Source: Amanita rubescens (taxonomy: Eukaryota > Basidiomycota > Agaricomycetes > Agaricales > Amanitaceae). From it: a stretch of DNA of 64,000 bases. The notes under the pieces were generated by a model. It saw nothing but the letters and a program-made list of their open reading frames with translations, had not been told where the DNA came from and ran no database searches. The position numbers were made by a program, and so were the translations under genes. This document shows, in pieces, positions 1 to 12,638 of the stretch (within the stretch, counting starts at the first letter, position 1; every line of letters starts with the position of its first letter). The stretch is taken from the NCBI GenBank assembly GCA_015039365.1, contig WION01000031.1, positions 1-64,000 on the forward strand, written 5' to 3'.

Positions 1-380
1 ACTGTCTACCACTATAGAGTCACCATTGGTGCTACCACCACAGCCACTCACTGAGTACTAACAGGTACAACCTTTTGTTGCCCTCATCATCTCCATCACT
101 GTGTTTGGATTTGGTTCTATTCCCATGGAGTAGCACAAGTAGTAATTACTACTAATTAGTCTATCTGAACAGTGCAAGTCAGTTTGAGGCTAGTAGTACA
201 GGTACCACATTGAGCTACTGTATGGTTACTACTATTTTTGACCGATACACTAGTAATTACTGGTACCATTACTGTCTCTACCAGAACTTGTGCAGCAACT
301 ATGACCACAATGGTCCACTACAACTGCCACCCCCTTGCCACCACTACTGACTCAAAAGGGCTATCATTGTCTACTCATTG
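1..380. repeat. Left outer arm of giant inverted repeat
   Basis: This 380-bp stretch is the reverse complement of 10656-11035; by eye the two match base for base with no gap (position 1 pairs with 11035 and 380 with 10656). It is rich in ACC/ACT triplets and holds no open frame worth calling. It directly borders the 52-bp repeat array. Because it begins at the window edge, the repeat may extend further to the left, so the outer boundary and any target-site duplication cannot be seen. Confidence 0.9.
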
Positions 381-3300
381 GGGGTGTACCCCTGCAGTTC
401 CCTAGTGTCCTGTCGTCCACCAGGGTACATCGGGGGTGTACCCCTGCAGTTCCCTAGTGTCCTGTCGTCCACCAGGGTACATCGGGGGTGTACCCCTGCA
501 GTTCCCTAGTGTCCTGTCGTCCACCAGGGTACATCGGGGGTGTACCCCTGCAGTTCCCTAGTGTCCTGTCGTCCACCAGGGTACATCGGGGGTGTACCCC
601 TGCAGTTCCCTAGTGTCCTGTCGTCCACCAGGGTACATCGGGGGTGTACCCCTGCAGTTCCCTAGTGTCCTGTCGTCCACCAGGGTACATCGGGGGTGTA
701 CCCCTGCAGTTCCCTAGTGTCCTGTCGTCCACCAGGGTACATCGGGGGTGTACCCCTGCAGTTCCCTAGTGTCCTGTCGTCCACCAGGGTACATCGGGGG
801 TGTACCCCTGCAGTTCCCTAGTGTCCTGTCGTCCACCAGGGTACATCGGGGGTGTACCCCTGCAGTTCCCTAGTGTCCTGTCGTCCACCAGGGTACATCG
901 GGGGTGTACCCCTGCAGTTCCCTAGTGTCCTGTCGTCCACCAGGGTACATCGGGGGTGTACCCCTGCAGTTCCCTAGTGTCCTGTCGTCCACCAGGGTAC
1001 ATCGGGGGTGTACCCCTGCAGTTCCCTAGTGTCCTGTCGTCCACCAGGGTACATCGGGGGTGTACCCCTGCAGTTCCCTAGTGTCCTGTCGTCCACCAGG
1101 GTACATCGGGGGTGTACCCCTGCAGTTCCCTAGTGTCCTGTCGTCCACCAGGGTACATCGGGGGTGTACCCCTGCAGTTCCCTAGTGTCCTGTCGTCCAC
1201 CAGGGTACATCGGGGGTGTACCCCTGCAGTTCCCTAGTGTCCTGTCGTCCACCAGGGTACATCGGGGGTGTACCCCTGCAGTTCCCTAGTGTCCTGTCGT
1301 CCACCAGGGTACATCGGGGGTGTACCCCTGCAGTTCCCTAGTGTCCTGTCGTCCACCAGGGTACATCGGGGGTGTACCCCTGCAGTTCCCTAGTGTCCTG
1401 TCGTCCACCAGGGTACATCGGGGGTGTACCCCTGCAGTTCCCTAGTGTCCTGTCGTCCACCAGGGTACATCGGGGGTGTACCCCTGCAGTTCCCTAGTGT
1501 CCTGTCGTCCACCAGGGTACATCGGGGGTGTACCCCTGCAGTTCCCTAGTGTCCTGTCGTCCACCAGGGTACATCGGGGGTGTACCCCTGCAGTTCCCTA
1601 GTGTCCTGTCGTCCACCAGGGTACATCGGGGGTGTACCCCTGCAGTTCCCTAGTGTCCTGTCGTCCACCAGGGTACATCGGGGGTGTACCCCTGCAGTTC
1701 CCTAGTGTCCTGTCGTCCACCAGGGTACATCGGGGGTGTACCCCTGCAGTTCCCTAGTGTCCTGTCGTCCACCAGGGTACATCGGGGGTGTACCCCTGCA
1801 GTTCCCTAGTGTCCTGTCGTCCACCAGGGTACATCGGGGGTGTACCCCTGCAGTTCCCTAGTGTCCTGTCGTCCACCAGGGTACATCGGGGGTGTACCCC
1901 TGCAGTTCCCTAGTGTCCTGTCGTCCACCAGGGTACATCGGGGGTGTACCCCTGCAGTTCCCTAGTGTCCTGTCGTCCACCAGGGTACATCGGGGGTGTA
2001 CCCCTGCAGTTCCCTAGTGTCCTGTCGTCCACCAGGGTACATCGGGGGTGTACCCCTGCAGTTCCCTAGTGTCCTGTCGTCCACCAGGGTACATCGGGGG
2101 TGTACCCCTGCAGTTCCCTAGTGTCCTGTCGTCCACCAGGGTACATCGGGGGTGTACCCCTGCAGTTCCCTAGTGTCCTGTCGTCCACCAGGGTACATCG
2201 GGGGTGTACCCCTGCAGTTCCCTAGTGTCCTGTCGTCCACCAGGGTACATCGGGGGTGTACCCCTGCAGTTCCCTAGTGTCCTGTCGTCCACCAGGGTAC
2301 ATCGGGGGTGTACCCCTGCAGTTCCCTAGTGTCCTGTCGTCCACCAGGGTACATCGGGGGTGTACCCCTGCAGTTCCCTAGTGTCCTGTCGTCCACCAGG
2401 GTACATCGGGGGTGTACCCCTGCAGTTCCCTAGTGTCCTGTCGTCCACCAGGGTACATCGGGGGTGTACCCCTGCAGTTCCCTAGTGTCCTGTCGTCCAC
2501 CAGGGTACATCGGGGGTGTACCCCTGCAGTTCCCTAGTGTCCTGTCGTCCACCAGGGTACATCGGGGGTGTACCCCTGCAGTTCCCTAGTGTCCTGTCGT
2601 CCACCAGGGTACATCGGGGGTGTACCCCTGCAGTTCCCTAGTGTCCTGTCGTCCACCAGGGTACATCGGGGGTGTACCCCTGCAGTTCCCTAGTGTCCTG
2701 TCGTCCACCAGGGTACATCGGGGGTGTACCCCTGCAGTTCCCTAGTGTCCTGTCGTCCACCAGGGTACATCGGGGGTGTACCCCTGCAGTTCCCTAGTGT
2801 CCTGTCGTCCACCAGGGTACATCGGGGGTGTACCCCTGCAGTTCCCTAGTGTCCTGTCGTCCACCAGGGTACATCGGGGGTGTACCCCTGCAGTTCCCTA
2901 GTGTCCTGTCGTCCACCAGGGTACATCGGGGGTGTACCCCTGCAGTTCCCTAGTGTCCTGTCGTCCACCAGGGTACATCGGGGGTGTACCCCTGCAGTTC
3001 CCTAGTGTCCTGTCGTCCACCAGGGTACATCGGGGGTGTACCCCTGCAGTTCCCTAGTGTCCTGTCGTCCACCAGGGTACATCGGGGGTGTACCCCTGCA
3101 GTTCCCTAGTGTCCTGTCGTCCACCAGGGTACATCGGGGGTGTACCCCTGCAGTTCCCTAGTGTCCTGTCGTCCACCAGGGTACATCGGGGGTGTACCCC
3201 TGCAGTTCCCTAGTGTCCTGTCGTCCACCAGGGTACATCGGGGGTGTACCCCTGCAGTTCCCTAGTGTCCTGTCGTCCACCAGGGTACATCGGGGGTGTA

Positions 3301-6172
3301 CCCCTGCAGTTCCCTAGTGTCCTGTCGTCCACCAGGGTACATCGGGGGTGTACCCCTGCAGTTCCCTAGTGTCCTGTCGTCCACCAGGGTACATCGGGGG
3401 TGTACCCCTGCAGTTCCCTAGTGTCCTGTCGTCCACCAGGGTACATCGGGGGTGTACCCCTGCAGTTCCCTAGTGTCCTGTCGTCCACCAGGGTACATCG
3501 GGGGTGTACCCCTGCAGTTCCCTAGTGTCCTGTCGTCCACCAGGGTACATCGGGGGTGTACCCCTGCAGTTCCCTAGTGTCCTGTCGTCCACCAGGGTAC
3601 ATCGGGGGTGTACCCCTGCAGTTCCCTAGTGTCCTGTCGTCCACCAGGGTACATCGGGGGTGTACCCCTGCAGTTCCCTAGTGTCCTGTCGTCCACCAGG
3701 GTACATCGGGGGTGTACCCCTGCAGTTCCCTAGTGTCCTGTCGTCCACCAGGGTACATCGGGGGTGTACCCCTGCAGTTCCCTAGTGTCCTGTCGTCCAC
3801 CAGGGTACATCGGGGGTGTACCCCTGCAGTTCCCTAGTGTCCTGTCGTCCACCAGGGTACATCGGGGGTGTACCCCTGCAGTTCCCTAGTGTCCTGTCGT
3901 CCACCAGGGTACATCGGGGGTGTACCCCTGCAGTTCCCTAGTGTCCTGTCGTCCACCAGGGTACATCGGGGGTGTACCCCTGCAGTTCCCTAGTGTCCTG
4001 TCGTCCACCAGGGTACATCGGGGGTGTACCCCTGCAGTTCCCTAGTGTCCTGTCGTCCACCAGGGTACATCGGGGGTGTACCCCTGCAGTTCCCTAGTGT
4101 CCTGTCGTCCACCAGGGTACATCGGGGGTGTACCCCTGCAGTTCCCTAGTGTCCTGTCGTCCACCAGGGTACATCGGGGGTGTACCCCTGCAGTTCCCTA
4201 GTGTCCTGTCGTCCACCAGGGTACATCGGGGGTGTACCCCTGCAGTTCCCTAGTGTCCTGTCGTCCACCAGGGTACATCGGGGGTGTACCCCTGCAGTTC
4301 CCTAGTGTCCTGTCGTCCACCAGGGTACATCGGGGGTGTACCCCTGCAGTTCCCTAGTGTCCTGTCGTCCACCAGGGTACATCGGGGGTGTACCCCTGCA
4401 GTTCCCTAGTGTCCTGTCGTCCACCAGGGTACATCGGGGGTGTACCCCTGCAGTTCCCTAGTGTCCTGTCGTCCACCAGGGTACATCGGGGGTGTACCCC
4501 TGCAGTTCCCTAGTGTCCTGTCGTCCACCAGGGTACATCGGGGGTGTACCCCTGCAGTTCCCTAGTGTCCTGTCGTCCACCAGGGTACATCGGGGGTGTA
4601 CCCCTGCAGTTCCCTAGTGTCCTGTCGTCCACCAGGGTACATCGGGGGTGTACCCCTGCAGTTCCCTAGTGTCCTGTCGTCCACCAGGGTACATCGGGGG
4701 TGTACCCCTGCAGTTCCCTAGTGTCCTGTCGTCCACCAGGGTACATCGGGGGTGTACCCCTGCAGTTCCCTAGTGTCCTGTCGTCCACCAGGGTACATCG
4801 GGGGTGTACCCCTGCAGTTCCCTAGTGTCCTGTCGTCCACCAGGGTACATCGGGGGTGTACCCCTGCAGTTCCCTAGTGTCCTGTCGTCCACCAGGGTAC
4901 ATCGGGGGTGTACCCCTGCAGTTCCCTAGTGTCCTGTCGTCCACCAGGGTACATCGGGGGTGTACCCCTGCAGTTCCCTAGTGTCCTGTCGTCCACCAGG
5001 GTACATCGGGGGTGTACCCCTGCAGTTCCCTAGTGTCCTGTCGTCCACCAGGGTACATCGGGGGTGTACCCCTGCAGTTCCCTAGTGTCCTGTCGTCCAC
5101 CAGGGTACATCGGGGGTGTACCCCTGCAGTTCCCTAGTGTCCTGTCGTCCACCAGGGTACATCGGGGGTGTACCCCTGCAGTTCCCTAGTGTCCTGTCGT
5201 CCACCAGGGTACATCGGGGGTGTACCCCTGCAGTTCCCTAGTGTCCTGTCGTCCACCAGGGTACATCGGGGGTGTACCCCTGCAGTTCCCTAGTGTCCTG
5301 TCGTCCACCAGGGTACATCGGGGGTGTACCCCTGCAGTTCCCTAGTGTCCTGTCGTCCACCAGGGTACATCGGGGGTGTACCCCTGCAGTTCCCTAGTGT
5401 CCTGTCGTCCACCAGGGTACATCGGGGGTGTACCCCTGCAGTTCCCTAGTGTCCTGTCGTCCACCAGGGTACATCGGGGGTGTACCCCTGCAGTTCCCTA
5501 GTGTCCTGTCGTCCACCAGGGTACATCGGGGGTGTACCCCTGCAGTTCCCTAGTGTCCTGTCGTCCACCAGGGTACATCGGGGGTGTACCCCTGCAGTTC
5601 CCTAGTGTCCTGTCGTCCACCAGGGTACATCGGGGGTGTACCCCTGCAGTTCCCTAGTGTCCTGTCGTCCACCAGGGTACATCGGGGGTGTACCCCTGCA
5701 GTTCCCTAGTGTCCTGTCGTCCACCAGGGTACATCGGGGGTGTACCCCTGCAGTTCCCTAGTGTCCTGTCGTCCACCAGGGTACATCGGGGGTGTACCCC
5801 TGCAGTTCCCTAGTGTCCTGTCGTCCACCAGGGTACATCGGGGGTGTACCCCTGCAGTTCCCTAGTGTCCTGTCGTCCACCAGGGTACATCGGGGGTGTA
5901 CCCCTGCAGTTCCCTAGTGTCCTGTCGTCCACCAGGGTACATCGGGGGTGTACCCCTGCAGTTCCCTAGTGTCCTGTCGTCCACCAGGGTACATCGGGGG
6001 TGTACCCCTGCAGTTCCCTAGTGTCCTGTCGTCCACCAGGGTACATCGGGGGTGTACCCCTGCAGTTCCCTAGTGTCCTGTCGTCCACCAGGGTACATCG
6101 GGGGTGTACCCCTGCAGTTCCCTAGTGCCACTGTCCTGTCGTCCACCAGGGTACATCGGGGGTGTACCCCTG
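381..6172 (+). repeat. 52-bp minisatellite array, left arm (about 111 copies)
   Basis: A tandem array with an exact 52-bp period. The CTGCAG in each unit recurs from 393 to 6113 at strict multiples of 52, giving 111 copies. No substitution or indel was seen until the last unit, where 6 extra bases (near 6128) break the pattern before the array fades into CTG/CAC-rich DNA. Each unit contains a 7-bp inverted repeat (GGGTACA and TGTACCC around a 7-nt loop). All frames are closed, so it is not coding. It is the inverted partner of 7066-10655. Such uniformity suggests very recent amplification or homogenisation; an assembly consensus is the alternative. Confidence 0.95.
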
Positions 6173-7065
6173 CTGCACCACTGCTTGTCACCACCACTGC
6201 TGCACCACTACCTGCAACATACAGTGTCACCACCACTGCTGCACCACTGCTTGTCACCACCACTGCTGCACCACTGCTTGTCACCACTGCTGCTGCACCA
6301 CTACCTGCAACATACAGTATCACTACCATAACTGCATGATTTACTGCCACAGCCACTGGCACTGCCCACCATCCCTTGGGCTATTATCACCTACTACTAG
6401 TCCCAGCCTTACTACCACCCACTGCTCTGATTGTGCCAACAGGCTACTAATCACTCCTGGTAGTACCACCACCACTGCCTACCATCACCACCTACTACTA
6501 CCACCTGCTGCCAGCACTCTAATCATCACCACCTGATACTACCTACTGCCAATACTCAGAAGTTACAAACACAGTATGGTACACCCAATGTACCCTGGTG
6601 GACCCCAGGACACCACTGCCACCACCACTGCCACCACCACTGCTGCCAGTGGTTGGGCATCTGCATTTTGTCCAATATGGACCATCATAGCCTTGGGCTT
6701 GCTGTGCATGCTTGTGGCCTTGACTCCACACCAGGGGGCATAAATATTATTGTGGCTACCTACCACCTTCCTAGAATATAAAGAGAAAAAAAAAGAATAC
6801 ATACCAACATGACAAAGGGTGAATAGTAGAAGCAAATAGTAGAAGCAAATTGAACACTAGTTGCAGATCTGTACCAGGCAGGAGCAGCTGACAGGAGCAC
6901 AAAAAATGAAATATTCAATGATTCAATTTGTAATTTTTGCCAAGATAACAAAACTGCAATAGTCAAGGTCAAATATTGAAATATATTAGTCTAGTCATTT
7001 TGATCTGACAGGCACTGTTGCACTAATTGTCTGATTGTTGACCATCATGATCTGACAGGCACTAT
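6173..7065. other. Central spacer (loop) of the giant inverted repeat
   Basis: The only sequence between the two inverted arrays. The left part (to about 6530) is low-complexity CTG/CAC/ACC DNA with short internal duplications. Around 6579-6613 lies one degenerate copy of the 52-bp unit, in the orientation of the right-hand array. The right part is AT-richer. It includes a duplicated 14-mer near 6825-6850 and, at about 7005-7065, pieces such as AATTGTCTGATTGTT that resemble the MITE at 56339-56644. Open frames of 60-124 codons here are repetitive and unlike proteins; no gene is called. Confidence 0.7.
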
Positions 7066-10000
7066 TGCACCCCGATGTACCCTGGTGGACGACAGGACAC
7101 TAGGGAACTGCAGGGGTACACCCCCGATGTACCCTGGTGGACGACAGGACACTAGGGAACTGCAGGGGTACACCCCCGATGTACCCTGGTGGACGACAGG
7201 ACACTAGGGAACTGCAGGGGTACACCCCCGATGTACCCTGGTGGACGACAGGACACTAGGGAACTGCAGGGGTACACCCCCGATGTACCCTGGTGGACGA
7301 CAGGACACTAGGGAACTGCAGGGGTACACCCCCGATGTACCCTGGTGGACGACAGGACACTAGGGAACTGCAGGGGTACACCCCCGATGTACCCTGGTGG
7401 ACGACAGGACACTAGGGAACTGCAGGGGTACACCCCCGATGTACCCTGGTGGACGACAGGACACTAGGGAACTGCAGGGGTACACCCCGATGTACCCTGG
7501 TGGACGACAGGACACTAGGGAACTGCAGGGGTACACCCCCGATGTACCCTGGTGGACGACAGGACACTAGGGAACTGCAGGGGTACACCCCCGATGTACC
7601 CTGGTGGACGACAGGACACTAGGGAACTGCAGGGGTACACCCCCGATGTACCCTGGTGGACGACAGGACACTAGGGAACTGCAGGGGTACACCCCCGATG
7701 TACCCTGGTGGACGACAGGACACTAGGGAACTGCAGGGGTACACCCCCGATGTACCCTGGTGGACGACAGGACACTAGGGAACTGCAGGGGTACACCCCC
7801 GATGTACCCTGGTGGACGACAGGACACTAGGGAACTGCAGGGGTACACCCCCGATGTACCCTGGTGGACGACAGGACACTAGGGAACTGCAGGGGTACAC
7901 CCCCGATGTACCCTGGTGGACGACAGGACACTAGGGAACTGCAGGGGTACACCCCCGATGTACCCTGGTGGACGACAGGACACTAGGGAACTGCAGGGGT
8001 ACACCCCCGATGTACCCTGGTGGACGACAGGACACTAGGGAACTGCAGGGGTACACCCCCGATGTACCCTGGTGGACGACAGGACACTAGGGAACTGCAG
8101 GGGTACACCCCCGATGTACCCTGGTGGACGACAGGACACTAGGGAACTGCAGGGGTACACCCCCGATGTACCCTGGTGGACGACAGGACACTAGGGAACT
8201 GCAGGGGTACACCCCCGATGTACCCTGGTGGACGACAGGACACTAGGGAACTGCAGGGGTACACCCCCGATGTACCCTGGTGGACGACAGGACACTAGGG
8301 AACTGCAGGGGTACACCCCCGATGTACCCTGGTGGACGACAGGACACTAGGGAACTGCAGGGGTACACCCCCGATGTACCCTGGTGGACGACAGGACACT
8401 AGGGAACTGCAGGGGTACACCCCCGATGTACCCTGGTGGACGACAGGACACTAGGGAACTGCAGGGGTACACCCCCGATGTACCCTGGTGGACGACAGGA
8501 CACTAGGGAACTGCAGGGTACACCCCCGATGTACCCTGGTGGACGACAGGACACTAGGGAACTGCAGGGGTACACCCCCGATGTACCCTGGTGGACGACA
8601 GGACACTAGGGAACTGCAGGGGTACACCCCCGATGTACCCTGGTGGACGACAGGACACTAGGGAACTGCAGGGGTACACCCCGATGTACCCTGGTGGACG
8701 ACAGGACACTAGGGAACTGCAGGGGTACACCCCCGATGTACCCTGGTGGACGACAGGACACTAGGGAACTGCAGGGGTACACCCCCGATGTACCCTGGTG
8801 GACGACAGGACACTAGGGAACTGCAGGGGTACACCCCCGATGTACCCTGGTGGACGACAGGACACTAGGGAACTGCAGGGGTACACCCCCGATGTACCCT
8901 GGTGGACGACAGGACACTAGGGAACTGCAGGGGTACACCCCCGATGTACCCTGGTGGACGACAGGACACTAGGGAACTGCAGGGGTACACCCCCGATGTA
9001 CCCTGGTGGACGACAGGACACTAGGGAACTGCAGGGGTACACCCCCGATGTACCCTGGTGGACGACAGGACACTAGGGAACTGCAGGGGTACACCCCCGA
9101 TGTACCCTGGTGGACGACAGGACACTAGGGAACTGCAGGGGTACACCCCCGATGTACCCTGGTGGACGACAGGACACTAGGGAACTGCAGGGGTACACCC
9201 CCGATGTACCCTGGTGGACGACAGGACACTAGGGAACTGCAGGGGTACACCCCCGATGTACCCTGGTGGACGACAGGACACTAGGGAACTGCAGGGGTAC
9301 ACCCCGATGTACCCTGGTGGACGACAGGACACTAGGGAACTGCAGGGGTACACCCCCGATGTACCCTGGTGGACGACAGGACACTAGGGAACTGCAGGGG
9401 TACACCCCCGATGTACCCTGGTGGACGACAGGACACTAGGGAACTGCAGGGGTACACCCCCGATGTACCCTGGTGGACGACAGGACACTAGGGAACTGCA
9501 GGGGTACACCCCCGATGTACCCTGGTGGACGACAGGACACTAGGGAACTGCAGGGGTACACCCCCGATGTACCCTGGTGGACGACAGGACACTAGGGAAC
9601 TGCAGGGGTACACCCCCGATGTACCCTGGTGGACGACAGGACACTAGGGAACTGCAGGGGTACACCCCCGATGTACCCTGGTGGACGACAGGACACTAGG
9701 GAACTGCAGGGGTACACCCCGATGTACCCTGGTGGACGACAGGACACTAGGGAACTGCAGGGGTACACCCCCGATGTACCCTGGTGGACGACAGGACACT
9801 AGGGAACTGCAGGGGTACACCCCCGATGTACCCTGGTGGACGACAGGACACTAGGGAACTGCAGGGGTACACCCCCGATGTACCCTGGTGGACGACAGGA
9901 CACTAGGGAACTGCAGGGGTACACCCCCGATGTACCCTGGTGGACGACAGGACACTAGGGAACTGCAGGGGTACACCCCCGATGTACCCTGGTGGACGAC

Positions 10001-10655
10001 AGGACACTAGGGAACTGCAGGGGTACACCCCCGATGTACCCTGGTGGACGACAGGACACTAGGGAACTGCAGGGGTACACCCCCGATGTACCCTGGTGGA
10101 CGACAGGACACTAGGGAACTGCAGGGGTACACCCCCGATGTACCCTGGTGGACGACAGGACACTAGGGAACTGCAGGGGTACACCCCCGATGTACCCTGG
10201 TGGACGACAGGACACTAGGGAACTGCAGGGGTACACCCCCGATGTACCCTGGTGGACGACAGGACACTAGGGAACTGCAGGGGTACACCCCCGATGTACC
10301 CTGGTGGACGACAGGACACTAGGGAACTGCAGGGGTACACCCCCGATGTACCCTGGTGGACGACAGGACACTAGGGAACTGCAGGGGTACACCCCCGATG
10401 TACCCTGGTGGACGACAGGACACTAGGGAACTGCAGGGGTACACCCCCGATGTACCCTGGTGGACGACAGGACACTAGGGAACTGCAGGGGTACACCCCC
10501 GATGTACCCTGGTGGACGACAGGACACTAGGGAACTGCAGGGGTACACCCCCGATGTACCCTGGTGGACGACAGGACACTAGGGAACTGCAGGGGTACAC
10601 CCCCGATGTACCCTGGTGGACGACAGGACACTAGGGAACTGCAGGGGTACACCCC
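7066..10655 (-). repeat. 52-bp minisatellite array, right arm (about 69 copies, inverted)
   Basis: The same 52-bp unit in reverse orientation. CTGCAG recurs from 7108 to 10639. The distance, 3531, plus five observed 1-bp deletions equals 68 periods, so there are 69 copies. Four units have CCCC in place of CCCCC (near 7482, 8671, 9301 and 9716), and one has GGG in place of GGGG (near 8517). Otherwise the units look identical to each other and to the left array. It is bounded by the central spacer and by the right outer arm. Confidence 0.95.
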
Positions 10656-11035
10656 CAATGAGTAGACAATGATAGCCCTTTTGAGTCAGTAGTGGTGGCA
10701 AGGGGGTGGCAGTTGTAGTGGACCATTGTGGTCATAGTTGCTGCACAAGTTCTGGTAGAGACAGTAATGGTACCAGTAATTACTAGTGTATCGGTCAAAA
10801 ATAGTAGTAACCATACAGTAGCTCAATGTGGTACCTGTACTACTAGCCTCAAACTGACTTGCACTGTTCAGATAGACTAATTAGTAGTAATTACTACTTG
10901 TGCTACTCCATGGGAATAGAACCAAATCCAAACACAGTGATGGAGATGATGAGGGCAACAAAAGGTTGTACCTGTTAGTACTCAGTGAGTGGCTGTGGTG
11001 GTAGCACCAATGGTGACTCTATAGTGGTAGACAGT
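10656..11035. repeat. Right outer arm of giant inverted repeat
   Basis: The reverse complement of 1-380, apparently without mismatch or gap. Together with the arrays it makes an 11-kb palindrome whose arms differ only in array copy number. Similarity to the left end cannot be followed beyond 11035, because the left partner would lie outside the window. Confidence 0.9.
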
Positions 11036-11262
11036 GGGGAGTAGGTAGTACTTTAGTGGTGGGAGCACCCAGCAATCATTGTTGTGTAGGCAGGTGCATG
11101 TTAAGTGCATTAAAACAGCACTTGTGGTGATGGTAGACAAGCAGTATTCACACCACTATTGCTTGACAGATCACAAAAAGGTGGTGGTTGTTGGTTGTTG
11201 CTATAGTATTACAACAGATGTTATCATTATAATCAAACTCCGACTAAAAATTCAAACTCCGA

Positions 11263-12261
11263 ATGGGACCGTCACTCGGACGGTCACTTTCCCCTGAGAA
11301 GCTACTGGTGCAAGTAGTGAATGAAATAAAAGTAAAGCTTGGATCAGAGCACCCAGATACTCTCGCATGCACAAACCAATTAGGATCAATATATATGCAA
11401 CAGGGAAGGTTGGATGAGGCAGAGAAGCTGCAAATAGAAGTGATGAATACACGAAAAGTAAATCTTGGATCAGACCATCCATCCACCCTCATCACTATGC
11501 ATGAATTGGCAGTAACATACAAGAAACAGGGAAGGTTGGATGAAGCAGAGAAACTAGAGGTAGAAGTGATGAATGCACAGAAAGTAAAGCTTGGATCAGA
11601 CCACCCATTCACTCTTGCCACCATGCACAATTTGGCATCAACATACAAGGGTCAGGGAAGGTGGGATGAGGCAGAGAAGCTGCTGGTGCAAGTTGTGAAT
11701 GCAACAAAAGTAAAGTTTGGATCAGAGCACCCATATACTCTCACATCCACAAACCAATTGGGATCAACATATCGGCAACAAGGAAGGTTGAATGAGGCAG
11801 AGAAGCTGCAGATAGAATTGATGAATGCACATAAAGTAAAGCTTGGATCAGACCACCCATCCACTCTTGCTGCCATGCACCATTTGGCATTAACATATGG
11901 GCATCAGGGAAGGTTAAATGAGGCAGCAAAGCTGCTGGTAGAAGTGATGGATACAGGGAAAGCAAAGCTTGGATCAGACCATCCTGACACCCTTATGACC
12001 ATGGCCAACTTGGCCTTGATATATAAAAGTCAAAAAAGGTTGGGTGAATCTGTGTCTCTATTAGCTCATGCAGTTCAGAGCATGCAGCAAGTTATGGGAT
12101 ATCAACATCCCACTACACTTAAGTTCAAGCATCACCTGGACATCATTCTCAATGAAAAACAGGCATATGAACAGCAGGCCACCAAAACTGATAGGCCAAG
12201 CACCAGCTCCATTAGGCAATTTATGAGCAAGTTTTTGAAGAAAGTTAGGAAGAATTTGTGA
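11263..12261 (+). CDS. TPR (kinesin-light-chain type) repeat protein, probably a 5'-truncated fragment
   Basis: 332 codons made almost wholly of about six 42-residue tetratricopeptide repeats with the recurrent signature LGSxHPxTL followed by QGRLxEAEKL. Such repeats form the C-terminal sensor part of many fungal NACHT or NB-ARC STAND proteins, and also occur alone; they mediate protein-protein contact. The frame opens in the middle of a repeat: residues 12 onward (PEKLLVQVVNE) match the internal consensus, while the eleven before do not. No NTPase domain is found upstream, where the giant palindrome lies only 228 bp away. I infer that the 5' part was lost to rearrangement. The C-terminus ends in a Lys-rich tail (FLKKVRKNL). 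Whether it is expressed is unknown, and the start codon is merely the first available ATG. Confidence 0.6.
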   Translation: MGPSLGRSLSPEKLLVQVVNEIKVKLGSEHPDTLACTNQLGSIYMQQGRLDEAEKLQIEVMNTRKVNLGSDHPSTLITMHELAVTYKKQGRLDEAEKLEVEVMNAQKVKLGSDHPFTLATMHNLASTYKGQGRWDEAEKLLVQVVNATKVKFGSEHPYTLTSTNQLGSTYRQQGRLNEAEKLQIELMNAHKVKLGSDHPSTLAAMHHLALTYGHQGRLNEAAKLLVEVMDTGKAKLGSDHPDTLMTMANLALIYKSQKRLGESVSLLAHAVQSMQQVMGYQHPTTLKFKHHLDIILNEKQAYEQQATKTDRPSTSSIRQFMSKFLKKVRKNL

Positions 12262-12638
12262 AACAGTCAAGGTTTGGATACAAATTTGATCTGGATATTA
12301 CATATGTAACCATTTCAATATCAGTGACTTACAGACTATTTGTATACATATGTTCCTGTTTTTATGTATCACTGTTCCACAATTTGTGTACATGAGACAA
12401 CATTATGAGCTATTCCTAGAGCATGTCATGTTGTCAGGAAACGGTTATACTTTGTTGCCCTGAAAGCTGTGGAAGTAGTACATATGTATACTATATGGTA
12501 GTGACAGTATATTACCAAACAAAATGGGGCTGGAGTACCAGATGAATGTAACAGCTAATGGAAAGAAGGGACATTGCCAGGAAATATACTTGGATTGGAA
12601 AGTAAGGACCAGCTTTGTATATACATTTGTGACGTGGG
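12262..12638. other. Intergenic, 377 bp between converging 3' ends
   Basis: AT-rich sequence between the TPR fragment and the minus-strand hydrolase. It presumably holds both 3' UTRs. No repeat, RNA gene or coding signal was recognised. Confidence 0.5.

Noticed and set aside
6018..6835. Open frames of 60-124 codons in the palindrome core
   Set aside because: They are translations of CAC/CTG microrepeats and of the minisatellite edge, with no conserved pattern.
381..10655. CRISPR-like array
   Set aside because: Repeats are directly joined with no unique spacers, and the DNA is from a eukaryote.
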